From an uncultured Actinomyces sp. (GTDB lineage: Bacteria > Actinomycetota > Actinomycetes > Actinomycetales > Actinomycetaceae): a stretch of 10,322 nt of DNA. The notes beneath the pieces were generated by a model that worked only from the letters and a program-made list of their open reading frames with translations, had not been told where the DNA came from and did no database searches. Positions 5,534 to 10,322 of this stretch are shown here, one piece after another. Location: contig CAMFDH010000031.1 in assembly GCA_945949035.1 (NCBI GenBank), positions 1-10,322 of the forward strand. Reading direction: 5' to 3'. The stretch's first letter is position 1; each line of letters opens with the position of its first letter. The position numbers and the translations under genes are program-made.

Positions 5534-5562
5534 GGGAGGCACCCTTCGGGGCGCCTCCTTTT
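5534..5562 (+). terminator. Strong UUCG-loop intrinsic terminator
   Basis: GGGAGGCACCC (5534-5544), loop TTCG, then GGGCGCCTCCT (5549-5559) gives a stem of ten pairs with one A-C mismatch and one G-U at the base, followed directly by TTT. This is the best terminator in the window, 18 bases after the stop at 5515. It separates the lipoprotein gene from everything upstream. Confidence 0.85.
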
Positions 5563-5608
5563 GTGTGGTTCCGGAGTGGGAGCACGACCGAGAGACAAGG
5601 AGCTGGAT

Positions 5609-6040
5609 ATGAGCAAGGCACTGGGCGGTATTGCGGCGGCGCTGGCGCTGATCCTGGGAGCGTGCGGCGGGTCGGCGTCGGCGGACGACCGGGCGCCGGA
5701 GGCGGCGTCGGCCACCTCGACGGGCGGCGGGTACGATCCGGAGATCTACACCGAGGACCCCTGGCAGCTGGGCTACTGCATCAGCGTGGAGAACGACTCG
5801 GCCGAGGTGCACGAGGTCGAGGGGGGATACGGCACCGGTTCCTACGAGGACCTGCTGGCCGACCGCCCCTGCACGCTGGACCTGGCCTTCGGGTACGGGA
5901 AGCTCCTGAAGAAGCACAATCTGGTCGGGAGCGAGGACTACACCAAGATCTGGAAGGTTCTGTCGGACAAGGAGCCGATGTTCCGGGATAAGGTGGTTCA
6001 GTTCTCGGACGGTTACGCCGAGAACTTCGTCAACCGGTAG
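5609..6040 (+). CDS. Predicted lipoprotein (143 aa)
   Basis: The ATG at 5609 follows CAAGGAG (5596-5602). Residues 1-19 form a lipoprotein signal: MSK, a hydrophobic core GGIAAALALIL and the lipobox L-G-A-C with Cys19 as the lipid-bearing residue. A Gly/Ser/Ala/Asp-rich spacer (20-45) follows, then a soluble acidic domain with just two cysteines, Cys57 and Cys88, which could form a disulfide outside the membrane. Phage-encoded lipoproteins in other systems (Ltp of the temperate Streptococcus phage TP-J34) block superinfection, so an exclusion role is a sensible guess. The domain itself is not recognised. Isolation behind a terminator gives it a moron-like position, although no promoter is evident in the 46 bases between. 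Confidence 0.88.
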   Translation: MSKALGGIAAALALILGACGGSASADDRAPEAASATSTGGGYDPEIYTEDPWQLGYCISVENDSAEVHEVEGGYGTGSYEDLLADRPCTLDLAFGYGKLLKKHNLVGSEDYTKIWKVLSDKEPMFRDKVVQFSDGYAENFVNR

Positions 6041-6123
6041 AAGAGGGCAAGTCGGGAGGAGAAAGAAGTCCCGTCGTCAGACTCTGAAGCAAAAGATCAT
6101 CAGGCACACCTAGGGAGTCCATC

Positions 6124-6393
6124 ATGAACAAGGTTTTGAAGAACGACGAACAGCGGAACCAGGCGTCCGAAGTCCTGGACATGATCTGGGACCTGGTCAG
6201 GTACATCGACGATCTGGAAGAGGAGGAGCTTCAGCAAGGGCTCGCACCCGTCGGTGCGGTGATCGACAGTCAGCTGCCGAAGATGCTGTCCCTCATCGGC
6301 GTCCCCGAAGAGAAGCAGCGGGACGTTCTCGACATGATGGGTGACGGTTCCCCGGCCGAAGAGGCTATTCACGAGTGCATGATGGAGAACTGA
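6124..6393 (+). CDS. Acidic helical protein, diverged copy of the next gene (89 aa)
   Basis: The ATG at 6124 follows AGGGAG (6112-6117). The protein is mostly helical and acidic (DDLEEEELQQ at residues 29-38). LDMIWDL (18-24) and LIGVPE (57-62), followed by a D-rich helix and A-x-x-x-I near the end, match ALDMVDDL and LLGVPE with the same C-terminal pattern in the 6399 gene. I therefore read the two as tandem paralogues. No known domain. The 83-base gap upstream (6041-6123) contains no hairpin or convincing promoter that I can see. Confidence 0.82.
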   Translation: MNKVLKNDEQRNQASEVLDMIWDLVRYIDDLEEEELQQGLAPVGAVIDSQLPKMLSLIGVPEEKQRDVLDMMGDGSPAEEAIHECMMEN

Positions 6394-6398
6394 TCACG

Positions 6399-6728
6399 AT
6401 GGCGAAGCTGACTGCCAAGTCGAGCCTGAAGACCCCTCGGGACCGCCAGTGCGCCCTGGACATGGTCGACGACCTCGGCAAGCTGATGCACCAGCTCAGC
6501 CGGGACAACGTGCTGGCGCTCGTCGCCGCTTACACCCGGAGCCACGATCAGGGAGAGCGGTGTCCGCACCCCAACTATCCGTACGCCAACCTGCACTCGG
6601 CCCTCACCGGGACGCTCCGCCTGCTCGGAGTGCCGGAGGGGAACTTGATGGACGACGCCATCACGGCAGTGGTTGAGGAGCGGGAACCGGCGGTCGATGT
6701 CATCAAGGCGTACACCGCCGCTCAGTAA
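6399..6728 (+). CDS. Helical protein, diverged copy of the previous gene (109 aa)
   Basis: I choose ATG 6399 because GGAGAA (6384-6389) precedes it; an in-frame ATG at 6375 lies inside the previous gene and lacks a ribosome site. The product is longer than its neighbour by a basic N-terminus (MAKLTAKSSLKTPRDR) and an insert with Cys55, His57 and two Tyr (CPHPNYPYANLH, residues 55-66). LLGVPE at 75-80 is the shared landmark. Function unknown. A palindrome shared with position 1130 follows its stop codon. Confidence 0.8.
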   Translation: MAKLTAKSSLKTPRDRQCALDMVDDLGKLMHQLSRDNVLALVAAYTRSHDQGERCPHPNYPYANLHSALTGTLRLLGVPEGNLMDDAITAVVEEREPAVDVIKAYTAAQ

Positions 6729-6736
6729 GGGCTACG

Positions 6737-6750
6737 ATGGCCTAGGCCAT
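6737..6750. promoter_or_regulatory. 14-nt palindrome, second copy of the 1130-1143 core
   Basis: ATGGCCTAGGCCAT is identical to the centre of the 26-nt palindrome at 1124-1149. Here it sits 16 bases before the ATG at 6767 and just upstream of its ribosome site. TACGAT at 6733-6738 overlaps its left edge and could serve as a -10 element, but no matching -35 is clear. Exact recurrence of a symmetric site in front of two genes points to a shared operator. Confidence 0.5.
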
Positions 6751-6766
6751 GGAGAGGGGAAGCTGC

Positions 6767-7048
6767 ATGAGGTGCATCTCTGCACGAGTGAGCAGGAACG
6801 GGAGCGGAGATCTCGTCGTAGACGAGGCCAGCGTCCAACAGGGGGCCGATCCCCACATCCAGGAGGGGTCCGGCTCCCAGCCCGGAGACATGACGGGGGT
6901 GTGGGAGTACTCGGAGCGGCTGTCCACTCAGGATGCCCGCTCCTGGGTCGGCATGACCCTCCCTGACTACCTGTACGTGTGCACCTCCTGGGGCGAGCAC
7001 GTGCGAGTCGCCGACCACTACCGGAACCAGATCGAGGAGACCGACTGA
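6767..7048 (+). CDS. Small hypothetical protein (93 aa)
   Basis: ATG 6767 is preferred because AGGGGA (6755-6760) lies 6 bases upstream; the in-frame ATG at 6749 falls inside the palindrome and has no ribosome site. The first half is Gly/Ser/Asp-rich and looks loosely folded. The second half (WEYSERLSTQDARSW, then LPDYLYVCTSWGEHVRVADHY) is richer in aromatic residues. No family recognised. Its stop overlaps the start of the methyltransferase-like gene by one base (TGATG), so the two are likely translated together. Confidence 0.75.
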   Translation: MRCISARVSRNGSGDLVVDEASVQQGADPHIQEGSGSQPGDMTGVWEYSERLSTQDARSWVGMTLPDYLYVCTSWGEHVRVADHYRNQIEETD

Positions 7049-7806
7049 TGGGGTACACCGACATCTACGACCGTATGGCGGTCAACATCCCGGAGGGTGA
7101 AGTGCGCGGGATGAAGGTCGATCGCTTCGAAGTGATCAGCCTTAAGGACTGGAAGCCCGAGCACGAGAAGCGCAAGGACGCGATCTCACCGCTCACTCTG
7201 GCCCGCGCGTCCCTCCAGGGGCGGGCCCCGAAGCCTGGGTGGTACACCCGCCTCTCCGAGGGGGGAGTTGTGTGGATGTCCGACACCACCGCAGAGCGGG
7301 AGGACCACGCTGCTCCGGTCTTCGCCATGAGCACCACCAAGGCGGAGCGTGTGGTGATCGGCGGCCTCGGCATCGGGATGGTTCTCTCCGCAGCGTTGAG
7401 CTTCGATCATGTCAAGCACGTCGATGTGATCGAGTCCGATGACCGGGTCATCGAGCTGGTCGGACCGCACTACCTGAAGGACCCCCGCGTCACCATCCAC
7501 CACGCGGATGCCTTCGAGCAGATGGACCGTTGGCCCGCCGACGCCCGCTGGGACGTTGGCTGGATGGACATCTGGCCGGACATCTGCGTGGACAACCTGG
7601 AGGAGATGAAGCGGTTCACCGACTTCTACGGTCCCCGGTGCGGTGAGTTCGGCAACTGGTCCGAGGACATCTGCAAGCGGCGGGCGTGGGACAACCGTGA
7701 CTGGGAGGAGGACTATCTCGAATTCCTCACCGAGGAGGATCAGCAGCGCTTCGAGGATGAGGACGAGGAAGACGAGCTGTGGGAAGACGAGGAGGACGAC
7801 GAATGA
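7048..7806 (+). CDS. SAM-dependent methyltransferase / spermidine-synthase-fold protein with acidic tail (252 aa)
   Basis: The ATG at 7048 follows GAGGAGA (7034-7040). The Rossmann-type core is clear: the glycine-rich motif VVIGGLGIGM (residues 102-111), a second strand ending in an acid VDVIES (Glu129, expected to hold the ligand ribose), HHADAFE (Asp154) and WDVGWMDIWPDI (168-179, Asp173). The D-I-W after strand four recalls spermidine-synthase-like proteins. Substrate is unknown: DNA, protein, nucleotide or polyamine are all possible, and a typical N6/C5 DNA-methylase motif (DPPY or PC) is absent. Residues 229-252 are nearly all Asp/Glu, an unusual tail. The largest gene of the window, coupled to its neighbours on both sides. 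Confidence 0.9.
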   Translation: MGYTDIYDRMAVNIPEGEVRGMKVDRFEVISLKDWKPEHEKRKDAISPLTLARASLQGRAPKPGWYTRLSEGGVVWMSDTTAEREDHAAPVFAMSTTKAERVVIGGLGIGMVLSAALSFDHVKHVDVIESDDRVIELVGPHYLKDPRVTIHHADAFEQMDRWPADARWDVGWMDIWPDICVDNLEEMKRFTDFYGPRCGEFGNWSEDICKRRAWDNRDWEEDYLEFLTEEDQQRFEDEDEEDELWEDEEDDE

Positions 7807-8294
7807 TCACGCTGGTGGAGTTCATTCGACTCTTCAAAGAAGGCAAGCCGCTTCCCCAGGACTCCCATCCCCGTCTGCCGGACGCGGACGTCGCCCTCCT
7901 TCAGTGGGAAGCGGGGGACCTGTTCGCCGACTTCGCAACTGCCTTGGAGGAGGACAGCCTCGACTCTACGGCCGACAAGATCAGCGGCCGTGTTGACATG
8001 TTGGTGAACCAGTACGGCTGGTACAACGCCGCCGCAGTGCTGGCTCTCACATGGTCCCCGAACTACGAAGGCTTCGATCTGGCCAACTTCCGGAAGTCGG
8101 AAGATGTGGACGTCGACCAGCTGGCGAAGGTCTTCGTCGTCACGTCCACCGTGCCGGAGGAGCCCGCCAAGTGGAGCTTCGCCCTGGCCATGCTCGCCAC
8201 CTCGTCCCGGGAGGTGGCCTCGCACTTCATCGAGTACCTGTTGTACGTGTCCGTCGCAAGCATCCTCGCCAGAACCCAGAAGGAGGCAACATGA
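7803..8294 (+). CDS. Helical hypothetical protein (163 aa)
   Basis: ATG 7803 lies in an ATGA overlap and GAGGAGG (7790-7796), supplied by the acid-tail codons of the upstream gene, is the ribosome site. The product is largely alpha-helical: MITLVEFIRLFKEG, a helix around WEAGDLFADFATALEED, then NAAAVLALTWS, KWSFALAMLATSS and FIEYLLYVSVASILA. The last two are moderately hydrophobic, but short and interrupted, so I do not call membrane segments. No family recognised. The tight overlap with the methyltransferase-like gene suggests a related role or matched stoichiometry. Confidence 0.82.
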   Translation: MITLVEFIRLFKEGKPLPQDSHPRLPDADVALLQWEAGDLFADFATALEEDSLDSTADKISGRVDMLVNQYGWYNAAAVLALTWSPNYEGFDLANFRKSEDVDVDQLAKVFVVTSTVPEEPAKWSFALAMLATSSREVASHFIEYLLYVSVASILARTQKEAT

Positions 8295-8758
8295 GCAACC
8301 CGCAGTACTCCACCCAGGAGTGGAAGGACTCCTACGATCAGGCGGAGATCGCGATGTTCCGGGAGGCGGACCCGGATCTCGTGGACTGGCCGCTGGCTCA
8401 GTTCATGTGCAAGACAGTGGACACAAGCGATGTGGTGGCCAAGGACCCACTCATCATGCAGGCGATCATCAACATGGTCGACGTGGAAGGGTTCGACAGC
8501 CTCGACCCGGAGACCTTCACCACCATCCTGGGAACAGCCAACGGCACTACCGAGGACGACTTCCAGGGCCTTGCCCAGGAACACATTCGGGAGACGTACG
8601 GCCCGGAGGAGGAGGGCCGTCCGGACGTGAACCAGTTTGTCAGCGAAGACGACTGGGAGTTGTGGTACCGAAACCACGCGATGGGTCCGACCGAAGCCTA
8701 CGGAGACATCATCGGGGGCGGCACGCTCTACTGGTTCGACAGGAAGGACATCTGGTGA
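8291..8758 (+). CDS. Acidic hypothetical protein (155 aa)
   Basis: ATG 8291 is in an ATGA overlap with AAGGAGG (8280-8286) just upstream. The protein is strongly acidic (EEEGRPD, SEDDWELW, EDDFQG) with a helix-rich N-terminal two thirds and a C-terminal segment of aromatic and Gly residues (WYRNHAMGPTEAYGDIIGGGTLYWF, broken across residues 125-149). One Cys (40). I do not recognise a domain. It continues the coupled block begun at 6767 and ends one base into the start of the next gene. Confidence 0.83.
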   Translation: MSNPQYSTQEWKDSYDQAEIAMFREADPDLVDWPLAQFMCKTVDTSDVVAKDPLIMQAIINMVDVEGFDSLDPETFTTILGTANGTTEDDFQGLAQEHIRETYGPEEEGRPDVNQFVSEDDWELWYRNHAMGPTEAYGDIIGGGTLYWFDRKDIW

Positions 8759-8961
8759 TGAGGGCAGGAATGGATCAGACAACGGCGCGCCGCCGGGCCA
8801 AGGAACTGGGGGGCATCGCTGTCTCCGCCCGCCCGGAAAGCACAGGGCGGTGGAATCTCGGCGGCTGGCCCACCGAGAAGGACGTCCGGATCGTGGTTTC
8901 TCTGGACCGGAAGCAAGGGCTCGACGACGGACCGGCCAGCCCGTTGAAGGGCGAGTCATAG
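8758..8961 (+). CDS. Small basic hypothetical protein (67 aa)
   Basis: Start is ambiguous: ATG 8758 overlaps the preceding stop (TGATG), but the in-frame GTG 8755 has better spacing from AGGAAGGA (8741-8748), and ATG 8770 is a further option. The product is basic at the N-terminus (TTARRRAKELGG) with a strand VRIVVSLDR (residues 43-51), unlike its acidic neighbours. No family recognised. It ends the coupled block; a 94-base gap follows. Confidence 0.72.
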   Translation: MRAGMDQTTARRRAKELGGIAVSARPESTGRWNLGGWPTEKDVRIVVSLDRKQGLDDGPASPLKGES

Positions 8962-8998
8962 GAAAGCCCTACAAAGAGGGTTGCAAATCCATTTACCA

Positions 8999-9020
8999 GG
9001 TCGCCGTCTGAGACGGCACC
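8999..9020 (+). other. Hairpin in the gap before the 9056 gene
   Basis: GCCGTC (9003-9008) pairs with GACGGC (9012-9017) around a 3-base loop, extended by GGT/ACC with one bulged C. There is no T-run, so a simple intrinsic terminator is unlikely. The remainder of 8962-9055 contains no gene I can support; a 12-codon ATG-to-TGA reading at 9021-9059 ends in an ATGA overlap with the next gene but lacks a ribosome site. Confidence 0.45.
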
Positions 9021-9055
9021 ATGCTCAATGAGCTGGACGAAAAGGAGAAGGAAAA

Positions 9056-9403
9056 ATGAGCGGATTCCCGATGATCGGAACCGACATGAAGACACCCGTT
9101 CACTTCGCTCCCCCGCCGCAGGGTGAGCCGGTGTTCGTGTTCATCCAGGACGACAGTTCGGACGGCCAGGAGTCCCGAGTGGTCACCACCGCCACCCTGG
9201 ACTGGGTGCGCGAACAGTTCCATGACTACCTCCAGGGTGACCGGGAGACCGACGTGGACTACGAGACGGCGTATGTCCTCGTCGAGGGGGCTAAGAAGCT
9301 TCAGTGGTGTCACCTCGGAACCGGCCCCGGCCGGGGCGCTGGTGACGGGCCGCGCCTGATGGTCTACGACGACACCGGCGTGATCGCCATGTACGACCTC
9401 TAG
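9056..9403 (+). CDS. Acidic hypothetical protein (115 aa)
   Basis: ATG 9056 is preceded by an unusually purine-rich stretch containing AAAAGGAGAAGGAAAA (9040-9055), an excellent ribosome site. Strand VFVFIQDD (residues 26-33), helix LDWVREQFHDYLQGD (48-62), strand YETAYVLVEGAKK (69-81), a Gly-rich loop GTGPGRGAGDGP (88-99) and strands LMVYDDTGVIAMYDL suggest a compact alpha/beta fold. The Gly-rich loop is not a Walker motif because it lacks G-K-S/T. No family recognised. Confidence 0.82.
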   Translation: MSGFPMIGTDMKTPVHFAPPPQGEPVFVFIQDDSSDGQESRVVTTATLDWVREQFHDYLQGDRETDVDYETAYVLVEGAKKLQWCHLGTGPGRGAGDGPRLMVYDDTGVIAMYDL

Positions 9404-9411
9404 GGGCGAGC

Positions 9412-9609
9412 ATGAAATGCACAGGACCGTCCGAGCGGCAGTATGACCTGGATGATCTGGGAGATCTGGATTGCGACGTCACGTTCACGATGCACTCCCA
9501 CTCACCCGATGAGGAAGAGGTCATAGTTCCCATGCGAGACATTCTCTTCCTCGCCGACCTCCATTTTCAGGCGGTGCGGAAAATCGAGCGGGGTGGGCCC
9601 GCGTCCTGA
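9412..9609 (+). CDS. Small acidic hypothetical protein (65 aa)
   Basis: ATG 9412 follows a modest ribosome site (AGGGGCGAG, 9402-9410), 8 bases after the upstream stop. The N-terminal half is very acidic (YDLDDLGDLDCDV), the middle has His27 and His29 (FTMHSHSPDEEE) and the end is a helix (ILFLADLHFQAVRKIE). Two cysteines, 3 and 21. Unknown function. It is followed by a 126-base gap with strong secondary structure. Confidence 0.75.
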   Translation: MKCTGPSERQYDLDDLGDLDCDVTFTMHSHSPDEEEVIVPMRDILFLADLHFQAVRKIERGGPAS

Positions 9610-9663
9610 AGATCTTGACTCTGGAGGACGAATGACCCGCTTCTGATGGCGTGCAGTGCTCCG

Positions 9664-9689
9664 CTGACAGCCCCGAGGGGTGCTGTCAG
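9664..9689 (+). terminator. Long hairpin after the 9412-9609 gene
   Basis: CTGACAGC (9664-9671) pairs fully with GCTGTCAG (9682-9689); inside it CCC pairs with GGG around a GAG loop, with one bulged T, for 11 pairs in all. No T-run follows, so it may terminate inefficiently, act as a processing or stability element, or form part of the leader of the next gene, whose own hairpin begins 12 bases later. Confidence 0.5.
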
Positions 9690-9700
9690 TGGGGTGCTGG

Positions 9701-9729
9701 ATGCTCTCAGCGAGAGAGCACGGAAAGGA
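9701..9729 (+). promoter_or_regulatory. Conserved hairpin plus ribosome-site leader, copy 1
   Basis: TGCTCTC (9702-9708), loop AGCGA, GAGAGCA (9714-9720) forms a perfect 7-bp stem, followed by CGGAAAGGA, which includes the ribosome site for ATG 9736. The whole block recurs at 10181-10211 with 26 of 31 bases identical. Comparable in concept to the start-associated sequences with upstream inverted repeats in cluster K mycobacteriophages, though the sequence differs. Confidence 0.65.
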
Positions 9730-9735
9730 TGAAAA

Positions 9736-10125
9736 ATGTACCGAAAGAACACTATGAACCACCTCTACCGGCTGTTCGACGAAGAGTTGAAGCTTTGCGA
9801 GTGCGGGACCCCGGAGGCCGCATACGGACTGGTCCATCACTTGTTGGAGTTGGCTCCCTTCTACGAGCACCCGGAGAAGGTGACCGAGGCCGCCGGTGGT
9901 GAGGGGTCAGCGCACCTTGTGCTGTCGATGCTGACCAATGCTGACCTGATCGAGCACGGAGGCGCCATTGGGGGGTCGTGGATCACCCCCAAGGGGGCCT
10001 GGTTCCGCGACGTCCTACGGAACATCGACAACTGGGAGGACTTCGCGGACAACCGTCCAGGAATTCCGGATCTCCACGGCGGGAAGAAGTGCACGGACGC
10101 CTGCTGGAATGCTCCCACGGCTTGA
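9736..10125 (+). CDS. Hypothetical protein with winged-helix-like pattern (129 aa)
   Basis: ATG 9736 lies 6 bases after AAAGGA (9724-9729). Residues 8-45 are helical with LCECG at 20-24. Residues 57-95 (SAHLVLSMLTNADLIEHGG, then GGSWITPKGAWFRDVL) have the helix-wing order of winged-helix proteins, with I-T-P-K-G in the place of the usual L-T-x-x-G. The C-terminus adds two more cysteines (KKCTDACW, 119 and 123), which with Cys21 and Cys23 could form a CxC/CxxxC metal site if they meet in the fold. Role in DNA binding is an inference. It carries the conserved hairpin leader. Confidence 0.82.
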   Translation: MYRKNTMNHLYRLFDEELKLCECGTPEAAYGLVHHLLELAPFYEHPEKVTEAAGGEGSAHLVLSMLTNADLIEHGGAIGGSWITPKGAWFRDVLRNIDNWEDFADNRPGIPDLHGGKKCTDACWNAPTA

Positions 10126-10140
10126 AAAGAATTTGAAGGC

Positions 10141-10154
10141 GTGCGGTGCCGCAC
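10141..10154 (+). other. 14-nt palindrome / hairpin after the 9736-10125 gene
   Basis: GTGCGGTGCCGCAC is a perfect palindrome 15 bases after the stop codon. As RNA it would form a tight GC hairpin with a 2-4 base loop and no T-run. It occupies the same place relative to the following leader as the hairpin at 9664-9689 does for copy 1. Confidence 0.4.
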
Positions 10155-10180
10155 CGGTGGAGTCATATCGATGCGGGGCC

Positions 10181-10211
10181 GGATGTTCTCAAGAAGAGAG
10201 CACAGAAAGGA
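10181..10211 (+). promoter_or_regulatory. Conserved hairpin plus ribosome-site leader, copy 2
   Basis: TGTTCTC (10184-10190), loop AAGAA, GAGAGCA (10196-10202) keeps the 7-bp stem of copy 1: the one stem change, C to T, becomes a G-U pair rather than a mismatch. ACAGAAAGGA follows. Differences from copy 1 fall mostly in the loop, which suggests the RNA structure is what is conserved. Confidence 0.65.
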
Positions 10212-10217
10212 AACATG

Positions 10218-10298
10218 ATGAGTGACCTGAAGCTGAACAGCGACGACATCCGCAAGCTCCAGAAGTCGATCGACCTGACCCAGGACCGCGGACAGTAA
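10218..10298 (+). CDS. 26-residue microprotein behind the conserved leader
   Basis: Two adjacent ATGs at 10215 and 10218 are available; 10218 is preferred because AAAGGA (10206-10211) then lies 6 bases upstream. The peptide starts MSDLKLNSDDIRKLQKS and ends in DLTQDRGQ, a short amphipathic charged helix, before TAA 10296-10298. Its leader nearly matches that of the 9736 gene, which supports real translation. The DNA turns abruptly AT-rich directly after the stop, so the reading frame may have been shortened by a junction or assembly end at that point. Confidence 0.55.
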   Translation: MSDLKLNSDDIRKLQKSIDLTQDRGQ

Positions 10299-10322
10299 CT
10301 CTATTATTGTTAATTAAGAATG
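10299..10322. other. Abruptly AT-rich end of the window
   Basis: Only about 5 of the last 24 bases are G or C, in a window that is otherwise about 60 % GC. It contains TTAATTAA (10310-10317). It could be a promoter region for a following gene, the edge of a horizontally acquired piece, or an assembly or vector end. The sequence is too short to decide. Confidence 0.4.

Noticed and set aside
8962..9010. GGTTGCAAATCC at about 8979-8990 resembles a tRNA T-arm
   Set aside because: The loop does not have the TTC-R-A order, and no acceptor, D or anticodon arm could be placed around it.
8949..9011. Possible frameshift extension of the 8758-8961 gene into an open frame ending at 9011
   Set aside because: There is no slippery sequence near the stop and no start codon for the extra 18 residues (IGKPYKEGC...), so nothing supports it beyond chance.
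9143..9403. Gly-rich loop GTGPGRGAGDGP in the 9056 gene as a nucleotide-binding P-loop
   Set aside because: There is no G-K-S/T, no following helix of the right type and no Walker B strand.
9615..9645. TTGACT as a -35 promoter element
   Set aside because: No TA-n3-T type -10 element lies 16-19 bases downstream.
1..10322. CRISPR array, insertion sequence, tRNA or integrase attachment site
   Set aside because: No regularly spaced direct repeats, transposase, terminal inverted repeats, tRNA-like fold or recombinase gene were seen.

Overview
The window is a dense run of about thirty very small genes, all on the + strand, with start/stop overlaps (ATGA, GTGA, TGATG) or gaps of only a few bases. 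DNA is GC-rich (about 60 % by eye) with strong AAGGAG-type ribosome sites and frequent GTG starts. No structural, replication or integration gene is visible. This is the usual look of an accessory small-gene region of an actinobacteriophage, most likely a Streptomyces or related phage with less GC than its host. That host assignment is inferred from gene style, not from a database match.

Layout: (1) 2-1085, four small unknown genes, then a hairpin. (2) 1086-1190, a structured intergenic region with a perfect 26-nt palindrome, leading into three acidic genes (1191-2647). The first has a zinc-ligand-like C-terminus and the third resembles the ArdA antirestriction family in its C-terminal half. 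(3) 2748-4133, four overlapping genes including a winged-helix candidate, closed by a UUCG-loop terminator at 4147-4171. (4) 4214-5515, six small genes including a 19-aa micro-ORF, closed by a strong terminator at 5534-5562. (5) 5609-6040, a lipoprotein gene standing alone behind that terminator, like a phage moron. (6) 6124-6728, two adjacent genes that look like diverged copies of each other. (7) 6737-8961, a second copy of the palindrome core followed by a coupled five-gene block that includes a SAM methyltransferase / spermidine-synthase-fold protein with a very acidic tail. (8) 9056-10298, small acidic genes and a winged-helix candidate. Its last two genes are each preceded by the same hairpin plus Shine-Dalgarno leader.

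Only three products can be placed with some support: the SAM-fold enzyme, the lipoprotein and, less surely, the ArdA-like protein. Taken together with the many acidic small proteins, the region plausibly serves host takeover or defence evasion, but the sequence does not prove that. The most distinctive non-coding signals are the repeated hairpin-SD leader (9701-9729, 10181-10211, weaker at 1151-1180) and the shared palindrome core (1130-1143, 6737-6750). The final 24 bases are abruptly AT-rich.
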